Notes: a model not told the origin generated them from the sequence alone. 64,000 nucleotides of DNA from Tretioscincus oriximinensis (GCA_022410635.1 JAJVDF010000218.1:1669679-1733678); one strand, 5' to 3'. Shown: positions 1 to 11,515, counted from the first letter of the stretch. Made by a program: numbers and translations.

Positions 1-1307
1 TGGGAAATCTCACGAGACTTCAGGGCGATATGTAAAAGTTCATTGGCTCTTGGTTTGCAGAGAATGCTTGGGAATTATAGGAAGGCTCACAAAGAATGCT
101 AGGGATTGTAATAAGGCAAACACAGCATTGTCATGTAACAAGATTGCTAGGCAATGTGTTGGAACAGTGTGGAAGCTTTAAGGTGGATGGCAAATGTTTT
201 TTAAAAGAAATAGTGAGACAAACCATGTGGTGAGGAAGCCCCCTTATGCCTTACAGTTAATGACATTTTGCTNTTCTTTGCAACAGTATATGGCTCCTGC
301 TCTCTGCGCAGCTACTCAGACTTCATAATTTAATCTTTGTCTTCTTCAAACCTTTTAGTCTATAGTCGTCATGGAAGCACTCTGGAATAAGTATGCTGAA
401 CAGATCATTAGTCAGTGAAAATAAAATAAAAACAAACCCTGCAAAGCTGCTGACTTGCATGCAGTCAGTTTGTCCATAACAAAAAGAGTCTCCACTAATT
501 CATGCCAGAGACTAGAAGATGTATTCCAAACTGTTCCATCTTCCAAATGACTTGAACAAGCACCATCAGAAAGCAGATAAAACGTAGCNAACGCACTTAG
601 TTTAGATTCAATTATTTATAGCGGTGCCCGTAATGTGTTTGGGAGAGAACTTTGTAAAATTAATGAAGTTTTAGTTTTAGAAGACATAGTAGCTTCATGT
701 TCATAATAAATCTTTGCTGAAGTTGAAATGAACATTTTAGATGCAGATTATAAAAAGCATAGATAAGTGAATTACAAGAGAAATAGGATAGATATGATAC
801 AGTGCTGACTTTTCTGGGCAAACAAATGTATCAGCAAAGATTGCCTGCCAAAGAGTACCAGAAAAATAGCATGCTATTTTTGATGTGATTGCTTATTTAT
901 ACTGAAATATAAAGGCCAGTTGTTATAATAAAGGAAGACGAAATCTCCACCTCGGCGCTTTTTTATATCCTCTAGTCAACTAGAAAGCTTATCCGTCACC
1001 ACATGTCCTGTGCTCAGTAATGCCTGCCCATAAAGACAAACTGGACAATACCACATGATCCACTTTCTCAGAGTTTGCGTTCTTTCCCACTTCATTCATT
1101 TTCAGTTCATCTAAGATCTCTATGTGCTATTATGGAGCCAAAAATATAGACTGCAGATCTGACTGGCACCATTGCAGTTAGGAAATAATGTTTGTGCTAC
1201 CAAGAACAATGGCAGGTGTGTGGTCTTCCACGGATGAGTCCCAGCAGCGATTTAGCAAGTTAGCTTGGTTTCTATACATAATCAGGGGGATAACTTTCAT
1301 TTCTTCT
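1..1307. other. Unique AT-rich sequence, no gene seen
   Basis: I see no long open frame, recognisable transposon end, tandem array or tRNA-like fold here. The sequence is AT-rich with scattered A and T runs, as expected of intergenic or intronic vertebrate DNA. Two isolated N bases are present. Confidence 0.5.
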
Positions 1308-1680
1308 AGCCACGGATAGCTCAGTCGCTAAGGAATCCGTCTCTCATCTGGGAGATCGGGTTTCGAAGCCCTGTGTTGGAAGTGGGGAGGGGTGAGCACC
1401 TTCNACAAGCCTNTAGCTCTAGCCAACCCAGNTATNTGAAAGCATGATTTGCANGAAANTNNNANNNNNNNNNNNNNNNNNNNNNNNNNNNNNNNNNNNN
1501 NNNNNNNNNNNNNNNNNNNNNNNNNNNNNNNNNNNNNNNNNNNNNNNNNNNNNNNNNNNNNNNNNNNNNNNNNNNNNAAANNNGGGNNNNANGNNNTNAC
1601 TTCTTCTTTTTCTTCTCCTTCTNCTGCTGCTGCTGCTTCTCCTCCTCCTTCTACTTCTNCTACTATTACTATCCATGTGT
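1308..1680 (+). repeat. tRNA-derived SINE (family A), interrupted by an assembly gap
   Basis: The 5' end reads like a tRNA, with an A-box-like GGATAGCTCAGTCGCTAAGG and a B-box-like GGGTTTCGAAGCCC about 40 bases later, matching internal RNA polymerase III promoter spacing. A family-specific body follows (GTGGGGAGGGGTGAGCACC, then TAGCTCTAGCCAACCCAG). Two other copies, at 18335-18650 and inverted at 23458-23800, confirm the family and show about 120 further body bases that fall here in the N run. The 3' end is a CTT/CTG simple repeat, the likely cause of the assembly failure. The exact family name is not known to me. Confidence 0.8.
1465..1577. other. Assembly gap (N run)
   Basis: A nearly continuous run of N with a few isolated bases lies inside a SINE and just before its trinucleotide tail. 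Open frames drawn across it are meaningless. Confidence 0.98.
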
Positions 1681-1687
1681 GTCCTTG

Positions 1688-1915
1688 AGAGCCCATCTGG
1701 TTTTGCAGTTAGANTGTCAGACTTTTATCTGGAAAACTCCTAGTTTGGTCCTGCACTTTCTATGAAGCCAACTTTGTGACCTTGGGTTTATCACTTTATA
1801 TTGGCACTGTACTAGCTCCACCTACCTCACAAAGTGATGTGAAGGAAAGAATAGAAAGTTATATAAGCCACTTTGAGTTCCTTTGTGTTGAGAAAAGTGG
1901 GGTACAAAAACAAAT
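1688..1915 (+). repeat. Sauria-type SINE
   Basis: The copy begins with a degenerate tRNA-like head (about 1688-1730, with GTCAGAC and TATCTGG). It then shows the body motif TGAAGCCAACTTTGTGACC and a CTCCACCTACCTCACAA segment. The 3' part (AAGCCACTTTGAGTTCC, then GGGGTACAAA) resembles the LINE-derived tail of squamate SINEs. It sits directly downstream of another SINE. The body motifs are those I know from Sauria SINEs; subfamily is not assignable here. Confidence 0.75.
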
Positions 1916-2887
1916 GCCTCCCCCTCCTCTTCCTGCTTTTCTTCTCTTCTAAATATTGAATAACTGTGGTAAGCAAGACGTGCACCTGCAAATAGTGTGG
2001 CAAGGTCTTTGTAAACTGAGGTGCATTATTGTACACAGTATGTGTATTGCATATGAAAGCTTACCATACATAACTACCTACAGTAAAAATGGAAGGTGAC
2101 TGCAGATACACATCTAGCAGTGATTTATTTCTCTGCAAAACAGCCATTAATATCAGCAGTCTCTCATCAAGTCTCAATTTATCTGAACACTAAATGTCAG
2201 TTTAATAATATACGTAAGTTATTCCCAAGTTTAAAATTGTGGTGTCATATTATCACCTCACCTCTTACCATGTTTCCCTTCTACTTATGCAACCAAAGGA
2301 AGAATAGAAACGGAAGGAAAATAGAAATTAGTACTGTAGAAAATTGAGACTGGCATATGGGGAAAAGAGAACCCTAAGTTCATAGGAACTATGCTTAGGC
2401 CAGCGATTCCCAACTTAGGGTCTGTATTCCCAGGGGTGAAAATCAGGATATTTATGGGTATTTGAAAAAAGCTAACGATTGCATATTTGCAATAACAGCA
2501 ACTGTATTAATTACAAACATTTTCCTGATATAAAGGGTACAGTTTCATGGGAATAGATTGCTAAAAGTAAAAAAAAGTGGAACCACTGACTTAGGTTAAT
2601 GGCAAAAGGATGGAGGATTCCAATAAAAAGAGCANTTATGCATTGCTTTTGACTTTTAAAGAAAAATATTAAGAGCACTAGTTCATTTCAAGGCAGTATA
2701 TCTTGGTAGCTTTCCAAATTACTTACTTACTGCTGCATTCCTCTGCACCACAGAGGTTAAATCCGATCCACCTCTTTGTTTACTGGTGATCATCTACTCC
2801 TACCTCTGTTTNTCTTTCCTTATTCATTTGTTGGAGGGAGGCTGCACTCACTTTGAAATCTGAGTTCTTACTCTTGAGCTAGGTATT
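1916..2887. other. Unique sequence, no gene seen
   Basis: AT-rich sequence without a convincing open frame or repeat signature. A short pyrimidine-rich patch near 1917-1945 continues from the SINE tail upstream. Confidence 0.45.
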
Positions 2888-3050
2888 AAGCCAGTTTGGT
2901 GTTGGACTCTTATCTGGTAGTCTCCCCATTCAATTCCACGCTCCTCCATGAAGCCAGCTCAGTGACCTTCGGCCAGTCACAATTCTTTAAACTCTCTCAG
3001 CCCCACCTACTTCNCAGTGTGGAGAAAGCAACAAAAGCTGTCTAGCATCC
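2888..3050 (+). repeat. Sauria-type SINE, partly degenerate
   Basis: It starts with GCCAGTTTGGTGTTGGACTC (head with an internal deletion) and continues with the family body: ATGAAGCCAGCTCAGTGACC, GGCCAGTCAC, CTCTCAGCCCCACCTAC. The canonical 3' tail is lost. It matches the copies at 1688-1915 and, inverted, at 38577-38822 and 53400-53672. Confidence 0.8.
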
Positions 3051-3054
3051 TGTC

Positions 3055-3260
3055 TTACCCAGTGCCATACCAATTGTTTCTGAGCATCTCCAGCAGAAGA
3101 CGAAGGCGAAANCTTCACTTATGCTTGATTTCCAGCAGCATTCTGCATATTTCTCCAGCCTGCAAGCATTAATTCTCGTAATCACTGATATACCTGTCCT
3201 TCATGAATTTGTTGAATCCTTTCTTGAAGAACATCCTCTTCTTGAGATATGCCAGAAAAT
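3055..3260 (-). repeat. Diverged CR1-like LINE 3' fragment
   Basis: Read on the minus strand, the order of short motifs (TTCAAGAAAGGATTCAACAA, then a CATGAAGGACAG segment) follows that of the clearer CR1-like copies at 15862-16209 and 50820-51168 (TTCAAGACAGGACTAGAC..., TTTATGGACACC). It is old and has lost the diagnostic 3' terminus, so the call rests on layout more than identity. Confidence 0.4.
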
Positions 3261-3563
3261 TTTAACCAGTTTGAGTGGGTAAAATAAAAGATAACCTCTT
3301 TGTTTACCATAATAATAAAGGGGCTCATTTTTCTTATAACATTGTGGTAAGCATAGTAAGATTTGGGTGAATCCAGTCACCTAGATTCTCCTGATCCAGT
3401 TGTTCAGTAGCTATGACAAGCTTATTTTAATTGGTCTGATTTGAGCAGACAATCTATGTAGCTGTGATGAATTTCAAGTCAAGGAAGGGCAGATTGCTAT
3501 TTAATCTCTGTGTCCACGTCTTTATAATTTACAGCCATTGGTGAATTTCTCTTCTGACTTTTA

Positions 3564-3652
3564 GATATTGTATTATGCTGTTTTTTATGTGACTTTTGTA
3601 TTGTTGTTTTTATTGTTTGCTGCCCTGAGACCTTTGGGTATGGGTCGGGGTA

Positions 3653-3687
<35 letters not shown>
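3564..3687 (+). repeat. LINE/SINE 3' tail with AAAT array
   Basis: A T-rich lead is followed by GCCCTGAGACCTTTGGGTAT and GGGGTATAAATAAATAAA, then about nine AAAT units. The same GCCCTGAGACCTTTGG motif recurs at 16975 and 35025. This is the 3' terminus of an L2-like LINE or of a SINE sharing its tail. Only the last about 120 bases are present, as expected from 5' truncation. Confidence 0.7.
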
Positions 3688-3688
<1 letters not shown>

Positions 3689-3939
3689 GCAGTTCTTAAA
3701 TGACATTGGACTATTTATGTGCATATTTTAAAAACAGTTTACAATCTGTACCTGCATAGAGCATTGGCATTGCATAGCACATTGACGGGCCTTGTGGCTT
3801 TCTTGGTATTAATTGGATCAAAATTTCTAACAAGAGGGCCTTGTACACTTTAGAGACACTGTCCTCACTGAGCCTTATCATGAGTTGTAACTCTGGACAG
3901 AGCTTGGTCATCCACAAACCAGTATAGTCTATGGCCACA

Positions 3940-4046
3940 TTGGCCTGCCATAGTTGGGGCCTGCCATAGTCTACACAAGTATGTAGATGGTAGGCTCCTA
4001 TTCTGAAGTATAACCAAGAATAAGGCCCAGTGGGGACAGGGCCTAA
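3940..4046 (+). repeat. Short non-autonomous element (family E), left end truncated
   Basis: It shares GCCTGCCATAGTCTACA, a TATGTAGATG/TATGTGGATG block and the terminus GTGGGGACAGGGCCTA with 63071-63198, where the left end is an inverted version of the right end. An internal GGCCTGCCATAGT segment is duplicated in tandem here. Inverted ends without coding capacity suggest a small DNA transposon. Confidence 0.6.
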
Positions 4047-4389
4047 ATCTACTTCTAAAAATGCAGTGGATTCCCCACTACCTAACCCATTCTCACATGA
4101 GCTCTTTCTTTTGTTTTGCCTACAGCATGCTGCCAAGGGACAAGTCACTCTACCTCACTTAAACCCCTGTCATCTCCATTCTGCAAAGGTGAAAAGGAAG
4201 GACATTTAAGAGGGTCTGTGATACAGGCTATCCAGGTGGGCATCGAGCAAGTCACAATGGACAAGAAAGCACCTCGCCTTTGGCTTTATATGCTGACTAT
4301 AAGTACAGCCTGTTTCTTTCCTTCCTCTTGTCTGTCTTTCTCTTTCTTCCTAGAGGTCTACTGTACATGGAAGCCAACTTTGCATAAAT

Positions 4390-5260
4390 CATAAAGAACA
4401 ACATTTACAAAGGGCCATCCCCTCACACGCGCGCCTTTCTCCGCTTGCCACCAGCTTAGCTATGGACCATTTTCCTAGCAAATTGCTTTATAGATTCCGC
4501 ACAGGCCCTGGCACAGCACTCCAAAGGCATTCAGCTTTGCTCGGCAGAAGGAGACAAACGTTTGATGACTTGCTAAATGGCACTAAACTTGGGCAAGACA
4601 AATGTGAAGTCTGTGTGAATATTGTACATGCAAAAGGCCTTGGATGTCTGACAAAATAAAATAAAATAAACTATTGTTTGGAGTTTGGGTGGATGGAGCC
4701 AGTGGGAAGCAGAAGTGCAAATATGAGAAGGAAACAAATGTGAAAAAAAAAGATCATGAAAAATATAATTTGTTGGATAGATGTAAGTAGCTTACTAAAT
4801 GTTTTAGAACTGTGCTAAAGACATCTTTAAGATTTTTTTGTGGAAAAAAAAGAATTAGTAGTTTACTTTATAGTAAAAGCATTTTATATTGATTGTAGCA
4901 CATTTTTTTAGTTATACATAGAATGGAGATGTGTATAAAACAAAAACAAAAAAAACCCTGCCAAACTCGTTTCTATTATTTGTACAGCAAGAAATGGACA
5001 ATTTATATCCATGTTATATGGCATTATTATATTTTTTTCAGCCATATGTCCATCTATTTAAAATTGCTGACAAGGATTTTTGTCTATTTATGAAAAAAAT
5101 AGGAGAATTACGGTTTATGAAAAGTGCTTTTTTCCATGGTTTTTTTTTTAATTATTATTATTATTATTATTATTATTTTGTGGTGCTGTTTTTACAGTGC
5201 CAGCACATTTTGGCTCACAATGCTTATCTTACCTTTCTTTTTAATAAAACATTTGAAAAA
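4390..5260 (+). other. Repeat-poor, AT-rich block resembling a 3' UTR or conserved element
   Basis: No repeat family of this window occurs here apart from a short ATT array at 5153-5177. The texture is that of a vertebrate 3' UTR: TATTTAT and TTGTA motifs, T-rich runs and a poly(A) signal AATAAA near 5242-5248. No upstream coding exon with a stop was found, so it may equally be an intergenic conserved element or chance. Small frames here are not convincing as protein. Confidence 0.3.
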
Positions 5261-5870
5261 TAGAGACAATGCTTCCTCTTTCTTTTGTGGGACATTCACA
5301 GATGCTGTTCTGTTTTGGAGATGCAAATGCCAGCTGTTCAGAGATGACGAACAGCGTTCCATTTGATGAGCTGCCAAATGCTCTGTGGCTTGTATTGTAC
5401 CTATCCAGTAACACACTGCATCAGGGATTTAAAAATGGACAGATTTCTTGTCTTTATTGCCTTGAGCCTTGCAATCTCAGGCATCGTAGAAAACACTGCC
5501 ATCTCTTTCCCAGGGAACATACTCTTTATTGCCCCTGATGCATTTGCTGCAGAGAGAACAGACTGAAGAAATTTTCCCTATTGAGTGCCGATTTGGGGGC
5601 ATGATCAGGAAATGGAGAGGATCTGGGATAGAATCCCTAAAAGGAAAGAATGTTCAAATTATGTATCACTAGTTGATAAGCATGTTGCAGAAAATGCAAC
5701 AGTCTGGCATTATGTATTTAATGTACTTCACGCACATTACCTAACTATTTGCCCAGCTTTCCTGGCGTGGTTTGCTAAGATTCCCCCTCAAGGCTTGTGT
5801 TAAGGTTCGAGAAATGTTTTCTCTTATCTTTTTCCCCACAATATTTCCCATATATTTTCAGCACCCTGGG

Positions 5871-5871
<1 letters not shown>

Positions 5872-5947
<76 letters not shown>
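5872..5947 (+). repeat. AAT trinucleotide microsatellite
   Basis: About 25 uninterrupted AAT units. A shorter ATT array lies at 5153-5177. Both create false leucine/isoleucine/tyrosine-rich frames. Confidence 0.98.
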
Positions 5948-5948
<1 letters not shown>

Positions 5949-5994
5949 AAATACATTTTGGATAAAAAAGAAATGAGAAAAAATTGGATCACAT

Positions 5995-6217
5995 TTTGCA
6001 TTCAAGACAAGATTAAACAAGTTTATGGACACTTGGATGCTGCCTCCAGGATGGAGCAATAGACAGTACTCCTGAAATATCATTTGCAGGGAGTCACGAA
6101 CAGGTGCATATTTTGCCTTCTGTTCAGACTGCCCAGGTGCAACTGGTGGACCTCTGTAATCAGAATNCTGGACTAGATGGGCTCCGATTCAGGATGGCTC
6201 TTCTTATGTTCTTATAC
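5995..6217 (+). repeat. CR1-like LINE 3' end
   Basis: Shares TTTATGGACAC, GATGGAGCAA, GGACTAGATGGGCTC and the terminus GGCTCTTCTTATGTTCTTAT with 15862-16209 and 50820-51168. It is 5'-truncated and diverged. The terminal TTCTTATGTTCTTATG repeat resembles CR1 3' ends of reptiles. No reverse transcriptase remains. Confidence 0.7.
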
Positions 6218-8039
6218 ATTGGTGGATGTTTCAAGTATATAGAATCTGAAAAAGACAAAAAAACCCTGTTATTTCATGACAGATCATGTTACCATAAGCC
6301 AGTATCTTTTCATATTTCAATGCCGATACCAAGTAGATACACTGAGTCAGCCGAGAGCCTTTCTATAAAGAATATCCTACCTTCCTTAAGTACTAGATCC
6401 ACATGTTCCTAGCAAACAGCGCACAAAGCTGTTAAAACAGAAAGCAATAAGTCCCTCTGGATGTTAAAGATGCAGTTTTGAATCACTCCCTCCCCCCTTA
6501 GCACTATTGATCGCAATCCCATTTTAAAAATAGAAAGGGTAGTAATAAAAGCTACCGAGAAACTGTGAGAAGTAACATACAAACATGGTTGAATATTGTA
6601 TAATAAATGAGCTAAATGGAATAAGCTATTTCCTGAACAAGAAATCATGTCAAAATCTATTTGAAGAAAGGATTGGGTCTGGTCAAAACAGAGCACGGGC
6701 TTAAACTGGGTCGATGGAGAAAATGAATGAGTTGCAATTGCAACTGAAAATAATCCCTAATTTTTCTGGTCAGAATCACAAGCTTTATTCAAGTTAGTCC
6801 CAAATACTAAAATCTCTTCCAGTGGTTCTTCCACCCATGCTTGATGACATCCCTTCCCCTTTAATTGCACATCCATGCAGGTATACATTTTAGACAACAT
6901 TATTAGCTGGTCCGTATTAAGTGCTTCAAGAAAGAAAACGGAAACAGCACCGTCTCTCTTTTGCAATCCCTTGGATCAAGATCATTTTTCCCTATAGGCA
7001 AGATGGCCACAAAGGAAAGACAAGGGAAGGGCTATAAGCAAAGCTGATGCGCATCTTGTCACCAGGAGCAGGTCCAAAATACCTCCCCAGGCTGCCTTGT
7101 TGCTTTAGCACTCTGTACTAATACCATCACTCCAGAATCAACGGAGTCTCTGGAGAATTCATTATCCAATAGGATTACATCTTTTTTTTCAAAGCACACG
7201 TGTACAATTCTACCCATCTTTTCTTCCCTCCAGAAAATGATAATTTCATAAAGCTTAAGTTTGTTACAAAGATACAAATGTAAAAACAAAATGGGATATA
7301 TAAAATGGTTAGCATATCTTTTGGTGCCATCAAGCAATAACAAAAAACAGGATACATCCTGGGATGTAGCTCAGAAGAAAGACCTGATTGACATCTGGCT
7401 TGTGCAGATTATGGCAAGTCCCTATTCTGAAGTACATTATATCCCAGAATAGGCTCCTTTGCAGCAATTACTGCATTCAGCAGCTACGTTAAGAAACAAC
7501 TTGTAGATTCTTTGAGATGTATATTTTATTTCCTTATCAGCTTTCAAGAATTTTAAAAAGCTACAGTTAATTAGGTTAAAGTATAAAAAATGGACTAATT
7601 GTGCTAATGCAAATCCCTGCTTATAAAACCGATACAAATGTTCCAGTGGAGACATATTTTCATTTTATTGGTGGGTGGTGGATGAAAGTGTAACCTGTGC
7701 TTTTTCCTTCCTCCGTAATCACGATAATGACAAAATCCAAAATGTAATTAGCATACACTCATTCCCCTTAAGCCACGCCTAATTGATTCCCAAAGATCAG
7801 CCTTCCTGCAAAAATCCATACAAGGAAAATAGTTATTTCATTACAGGTTAAATAAGAAAAATTATAATTCATTCCAGCTTTGCCCCAAAATCACTCTAAA
7901 ATCTGATAGAAAAGAACAGAGAAAATGGTTCTGTACTCTCTAAGACTTTTCAGTATTTTCACACAGAAGAGCTTGAGAAATAAGCAATGATGCTCTGTAG
8001 ACCAGTGGTCATCTGGAAATTTAGTACTCTTAAGTGCTT
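6218..8039. other. Unique sequence, no gene seen
   Basis: AT-rich sequence with only short frames on both strands. A short CCCTATTCTGAAG...CCCAGAATAGG palindromic motif at 7420-7453 recurs elsewhere in the window (see findings). Otherwise nothing recognisable. Confidence 0.4.
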
Positions 8040-8760
8040 TCCTAGAAAATGAATAAATACTTTGTCCTCTACCCTTGAAAAATGAAGATCACTGTGATTA
8101 ATGGTACAGAACGCTTCTGAAAGATCCAGACTGGGTCNGCATCTATATGTTCTCCAGATTTCTTGCTAACAGCAACAATGCCCTGCTCATTCTTGTTTGG
8201 AAGTAAAATGCAACAAACACAGAAAAAACCTACTGTATCCCAAACCATATATAGACAAAACAATAGAAAAACAATTCAATACATTATAAAGATATATTTC
8301 AAACAATAATAATCAACAATATATAGTATAAAAATTAGGAGCTGTCAAATAAAAGTCCAAATAAAATGAGTAAAAGTCCAAAAGGATCCANTATAATACA
8401 AAGTCCTGGAAGTCATACAGTGAAATGCTCAGGACNAAATGTATGATGGTACTTCAGCGAGANGGCCAGACGCGTTTCGACCGGTATGGTCTTCTTCAGT
8501 GGCCTCTATAAAATACATAGTAATATACAAAAATCAAAATAATCAAATTACAGTGTATAAAAGATATATAATATCAAATAAAAAAAAACCTTATCAAGTC
8601 AAAAAAACATACTCACATACAGTGTACCATACATTGATCCAAAACGGATACAGATTTTGGNGTAAAATCCACACAGTTATACTTCAACTGGCAGTACAAA
8701 GCTCCATAAAAATTCAAAGAGTGCAATGATATACACAGTGAGAACTCGGTATACAGTATA
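8040..8760 (-). mobile_element. Penelope-like element terminal region (pLTR-like), degenerate
   Basis: On the minus strand, a hammerhead-like core at 8463-8507 is followed by repeated TTGGACTTTT-type motifs and ends near a TTTTTTCTGTG segment. The second, more degenerate remnant at 41100-41700 shows the same order: a CTGAAGAAG core, then a T-rich stretch ending TTTTTTCTGTG. Penelope-like elements are known to carry hammerhead motifs in their terminal repeats. No reverse transcriptase or GIY-YIG endonuclease frame remains, so this is a terminal fragment. Boundaries are approximate. Confidence 0.55.
8463..8507 (-). ncRNA. Hammerhead ribozyme-like motif (type I, minimal stem III)
   Basis: Read 5' to 3' on the minus strand: stem I 5' arm GGCCA (8504-8500), core CUGAAGA (8499-8493), one extra A, stem II GACC/GGUC with loop AUACC, core GAAA (8478-8475), a two-pair stem III with a GC loop, the expected cleavage position after C8469, and stem I 3' arm UGGCC (8468-8464), which pairs perfectly with the 5' arm. 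Small type-I hammerheads with tiny stem III are known from Penelope-like retroelements. The extra A between CUGAAGA and stem II departs from the standard core, so catalytic activity is uncertain. Confidence 0.6.
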
Positions 8761-9739
8761 TGCTGAATCTGCTTTCTATATCTCAAGGACAAGGTCCTGA
8801 AGATACCTAGAGTGAAGACGAGACAAAGGGATATCAGTAAAATGCAAACATCAGGGTCTTCCTATTGAGGTGTTTGGTATCTTCCACTGTAAAAAAAACA
8901 ACCCATCACTGCTGACTTGTATAATGTACACAGACAAGTCACCTTCTTATGGGCATAACTTGAAAATAATAATGTTTATCCTGAGCAGATCAGTAAAATA
9001 TACATAGAACACCATTTTCCTGGGTGCACCAACTTCCTAGGACATCTGGAGATATCTGAGTGCATGGTGCAGATGGCCAGTTCAGAACAACTGGGAAGCT
9101 GCCACCACAATGGCAGACAAATAGTGAGCAAAACCCACTGCCCTTAAGGTATCCCTGAGGCAGTGGTTTGGGGTTCTTTGCCTATCATTCCTAACTTTCT
9201 GCTTCCTGCCCATGACTGGCCCCAAACATAGTGACTGCCTCCTGGACATGGATTTTGTACATGTGGCCTGGCTTCCCTGTGGTTCCAGACACACATGCAA
9301 AATTCAAACATTTCCCAGGGATGCAGAGAAATTCATTTCCCAGAGTCCTTAGGGAGCTGGTAGACCCAGGAAAATGGTGTCCACGGGCCACTACAGCTAA
9401 GACCCCAAGCACAAGGCCATCAAAATCAGTTCAAGGCAGGGTTTACATGCATAGTTTTAATCCAACTTCAGAAGACCTGCACAAAATGTGTCTGTGTGTG
9501 TGAGTTCCACAAAATATTTTAGCTTCGTTCAGCATTTTTCCTTCCTAGAGTGGCAGCTATATTTCAGTAATCCGTAGAAGAAATATTTTTATCCCACATT
9601 CCCTAGGAGAATGTCAGCTTAGTCTTCCAGCCCGATGATGAACTGTAATAGAATATCTGTCATACTCTTAATTTGCACTTTGTGTCAGTGTAGCATTGGT
9701 ATATTTCATTGCTGATAAGTCCATTTTCCCTTGGCTTCT
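8761..9739. other. Unclassified sequence, possibly old repeat
   Basis: Moderate-length frames occur on both strands around 9082-9503, but none matches a family I recognise and they overlap in different frames, as expected of chance. No terminal repeats were seen. Confidence 0.35.
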
Positions 9740-10170
9740 TTCAAGATCAGGCTATTGTTGCGTCCTTTGTAAGGGGAAACTACATTAGTGTTGGAGCAAA
9801 CAAAGCCATATAATTTAATGTTTTCTGCACACTTCTAGTATTTTTACAATTCTTTCTTTTTTAATTACAGTTCCATTTCAGTGTGAGGGCTGCGTGTTTG
9901 GTTTTCAGTCCCTTGAAACCCTCTAAATCCAACACATATAAACAAAGCACAGGAATACTTTGGCATGGGTTTAGGCTTACCACAAAAAGGCAGGACAGGT
10001 GTTTTGTAACTTTAATGGATGTTGATTAACTTATAATGCCTGCAGCACCCAGTAAAGATTCCACTTTTCCATGTCCATTAAAGCCGCGAAACATTTGTCT
10101 TTTGTGTGTGTAGTAATTCTTTTCCGAGCTCATTTGGGACATACTTGACTGGCTCCCATAGATTCACAAT
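9740..10170. other. Candidate conserved non-coding element
   Basis: Repeat-free sequence with a SOX-type CTATTGTT near 9752, TAAT cores and several motif-dense stretches, for example around 9960-10100. The call rests on texture only. Confidence 0.25.
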
Positions 10171-10934
10171 TACCCATTTGGAGCAGTACCTGAAAACCAA
10201 TTACACTTGGATGGGTCCACTTGCTAACTGTTGGGCATCCTTCCTCTTATAGCTCCATCCCTAGTCGAAAGTGATGCGGTCAGCAAGTGGAGAGTGTCAG
10301 AGCAGGAATTTGTTGGGAAACTGCTGAATCAAATTCAGCCTTATTCCCTTCTAGATCATCCTAGGTAGCAGCTAGTGATACAGGGATTCTGATAGTGATA
10401 TTCTGTATGCTTGCCACACACACATGCACACCTTATTGCAAGTGGTTGAAAACATATCATATGATAGGAAGACCTGGAAAACGCCATTTTCACTGAAAAC
10501 CTAAATATATCTTAACCTTAACGTTGTGCAGTCAACTTTTCAACTGACAAGACGAGGCGAAACTTATTTTGGAGTGATTGAGGACTAGTACAACGATTAG
10601 CAATACTGGTCTGTTCTCAGTCTCAAAGTGCAAAAACAAAGGTATGTTAAAGATAACTTTTAAGAATGCTTTTGGGATGACTGGGTTCTGGGAAGACACA
10701 TAGAAATGTGTACACAACATTCTGGTTATTTGTGAGTAAAGTGTGAATTCACTCATAGTAACTTCTGGTTGATTTCATGGGCATCTCTGTGCAATACAGA
10801 AGTGTCATTGTCTACTTTGAGGAAAAGCTGGAGATTGGATCAGGAACTCTCTGCTTTTCTGGCAGGTTTTTTTTTTTAACTGCTGAGCTACAGTCACTTC
10901 CTACCCTAACTATTTTAAAATAATATATGAAATT
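10171..10934. other. Unique sequence, no gene seen
   Basis: No repeat family of this window, no microsatellite of note and no convincing frame. Includes a T9-10 run near 10868. Confidence 0.4.
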
Positions 10935-11082
10935 CTTTCTTTTCTATATTTCTAACTGTTTTTGTAACCTTTGCAAAAGATGAGCTCTCCTCATTTTTCA
11001 GCTCAATGTGGAAATGGGCCTCAAACTATATCCTTAATTTTGATCAAATTTTTGATGATCCATTAAGCAGATTTTCATTTGA
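10935..11082 (+). repeat. Diverged direct repeat, copy 1
   Basis: Shares CTTTGCAAAAGATGAGC, a TGTGGAAATGGGCCT/TGNGGAACTGGACCT block, TTTTGATCAAATTTT and TTTTCATTTGAATGG with 11752-11901, in the same order and spacing. The copies lie 817 bases apart in direct orientation. The family is not recognised. Confidence 0.7.
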
Positions 11083-11439
11083 ATGGAAAGGGGCCCTCAG
11101 GTGGATCTTCGGCTCAAGATCTGCTTCCCTAGAAAGGTACAGTCAGGCCAAACTGTAAAGGAAGAGGAACAGAACCTCTGTGACCTCAAAAGATCCCCCC
11201 CCTCCCAGTGCACCTCCTGCCATGCGGGTCCAAGTAGAAACCTCTACCTCAGCCAGGGCTGTGAGAGGTCTAGTGGCATCAATGGGATAAAGAGGTCAGG
11301 TGCAGCTTGGGGAGAAGAGCAAGGGGTGGGGTGGGGAGAGAGAATGACTGGATATGGGCTGGATCACCCACAATNCCCCCTCCCTTTGTCCTCATAATGG
11401 AGGGGGGAACGAACTGACCTGAACCCTGCAGAGGTTATA

Positions 11440-11515
11440 TACTGCTCAAAACAATTAAGGGAACACTTTAACATACACTGTTATGTTAGTGTTCCCTTAA
11501 TTGTTTTGAGCAGTA
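11440..11515 (+). mobile_element. Palindromic MITE (family A), 76 bp
   Basis: The element is almost entirely an inverted repeat: TACTGCTCAAAACAATTAAG at the left and its complement at the right, about 35 bases per arm around a short centre. It is flanked by TA dinucleotides (11438-11439 and 11516-11517), the target duplication of Tc1/mariner transposons. Two further copies lie at 25320-25397 and 51490-51569. It has no coding capacity. The TGCTCAAAA end resembles a widespread Tc1/mariner-like family. Confidence 0.85.

Noticed and set aside
1310..1390. Functional tRNA gene
   Set aside because: The head is tRNA-like, but the same sequence with a SINE body occurs three times, so it is a SINE.
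1328..1743. Frames over the N run near 1.5 kb
   Set aside because: Translation through unknown bases and a simple repeat; meaningless.
5775..6083. Leucine-rich minus frame
   Set aside because: Produced by the AAT microsatellite at 5872-5947.
8439..8729. 96-codon plus frame over the hammerhead region
   Set aside because: Has N bases, no domain, and the region is better explained as a Penelope-like terminal repeat on the other strand.
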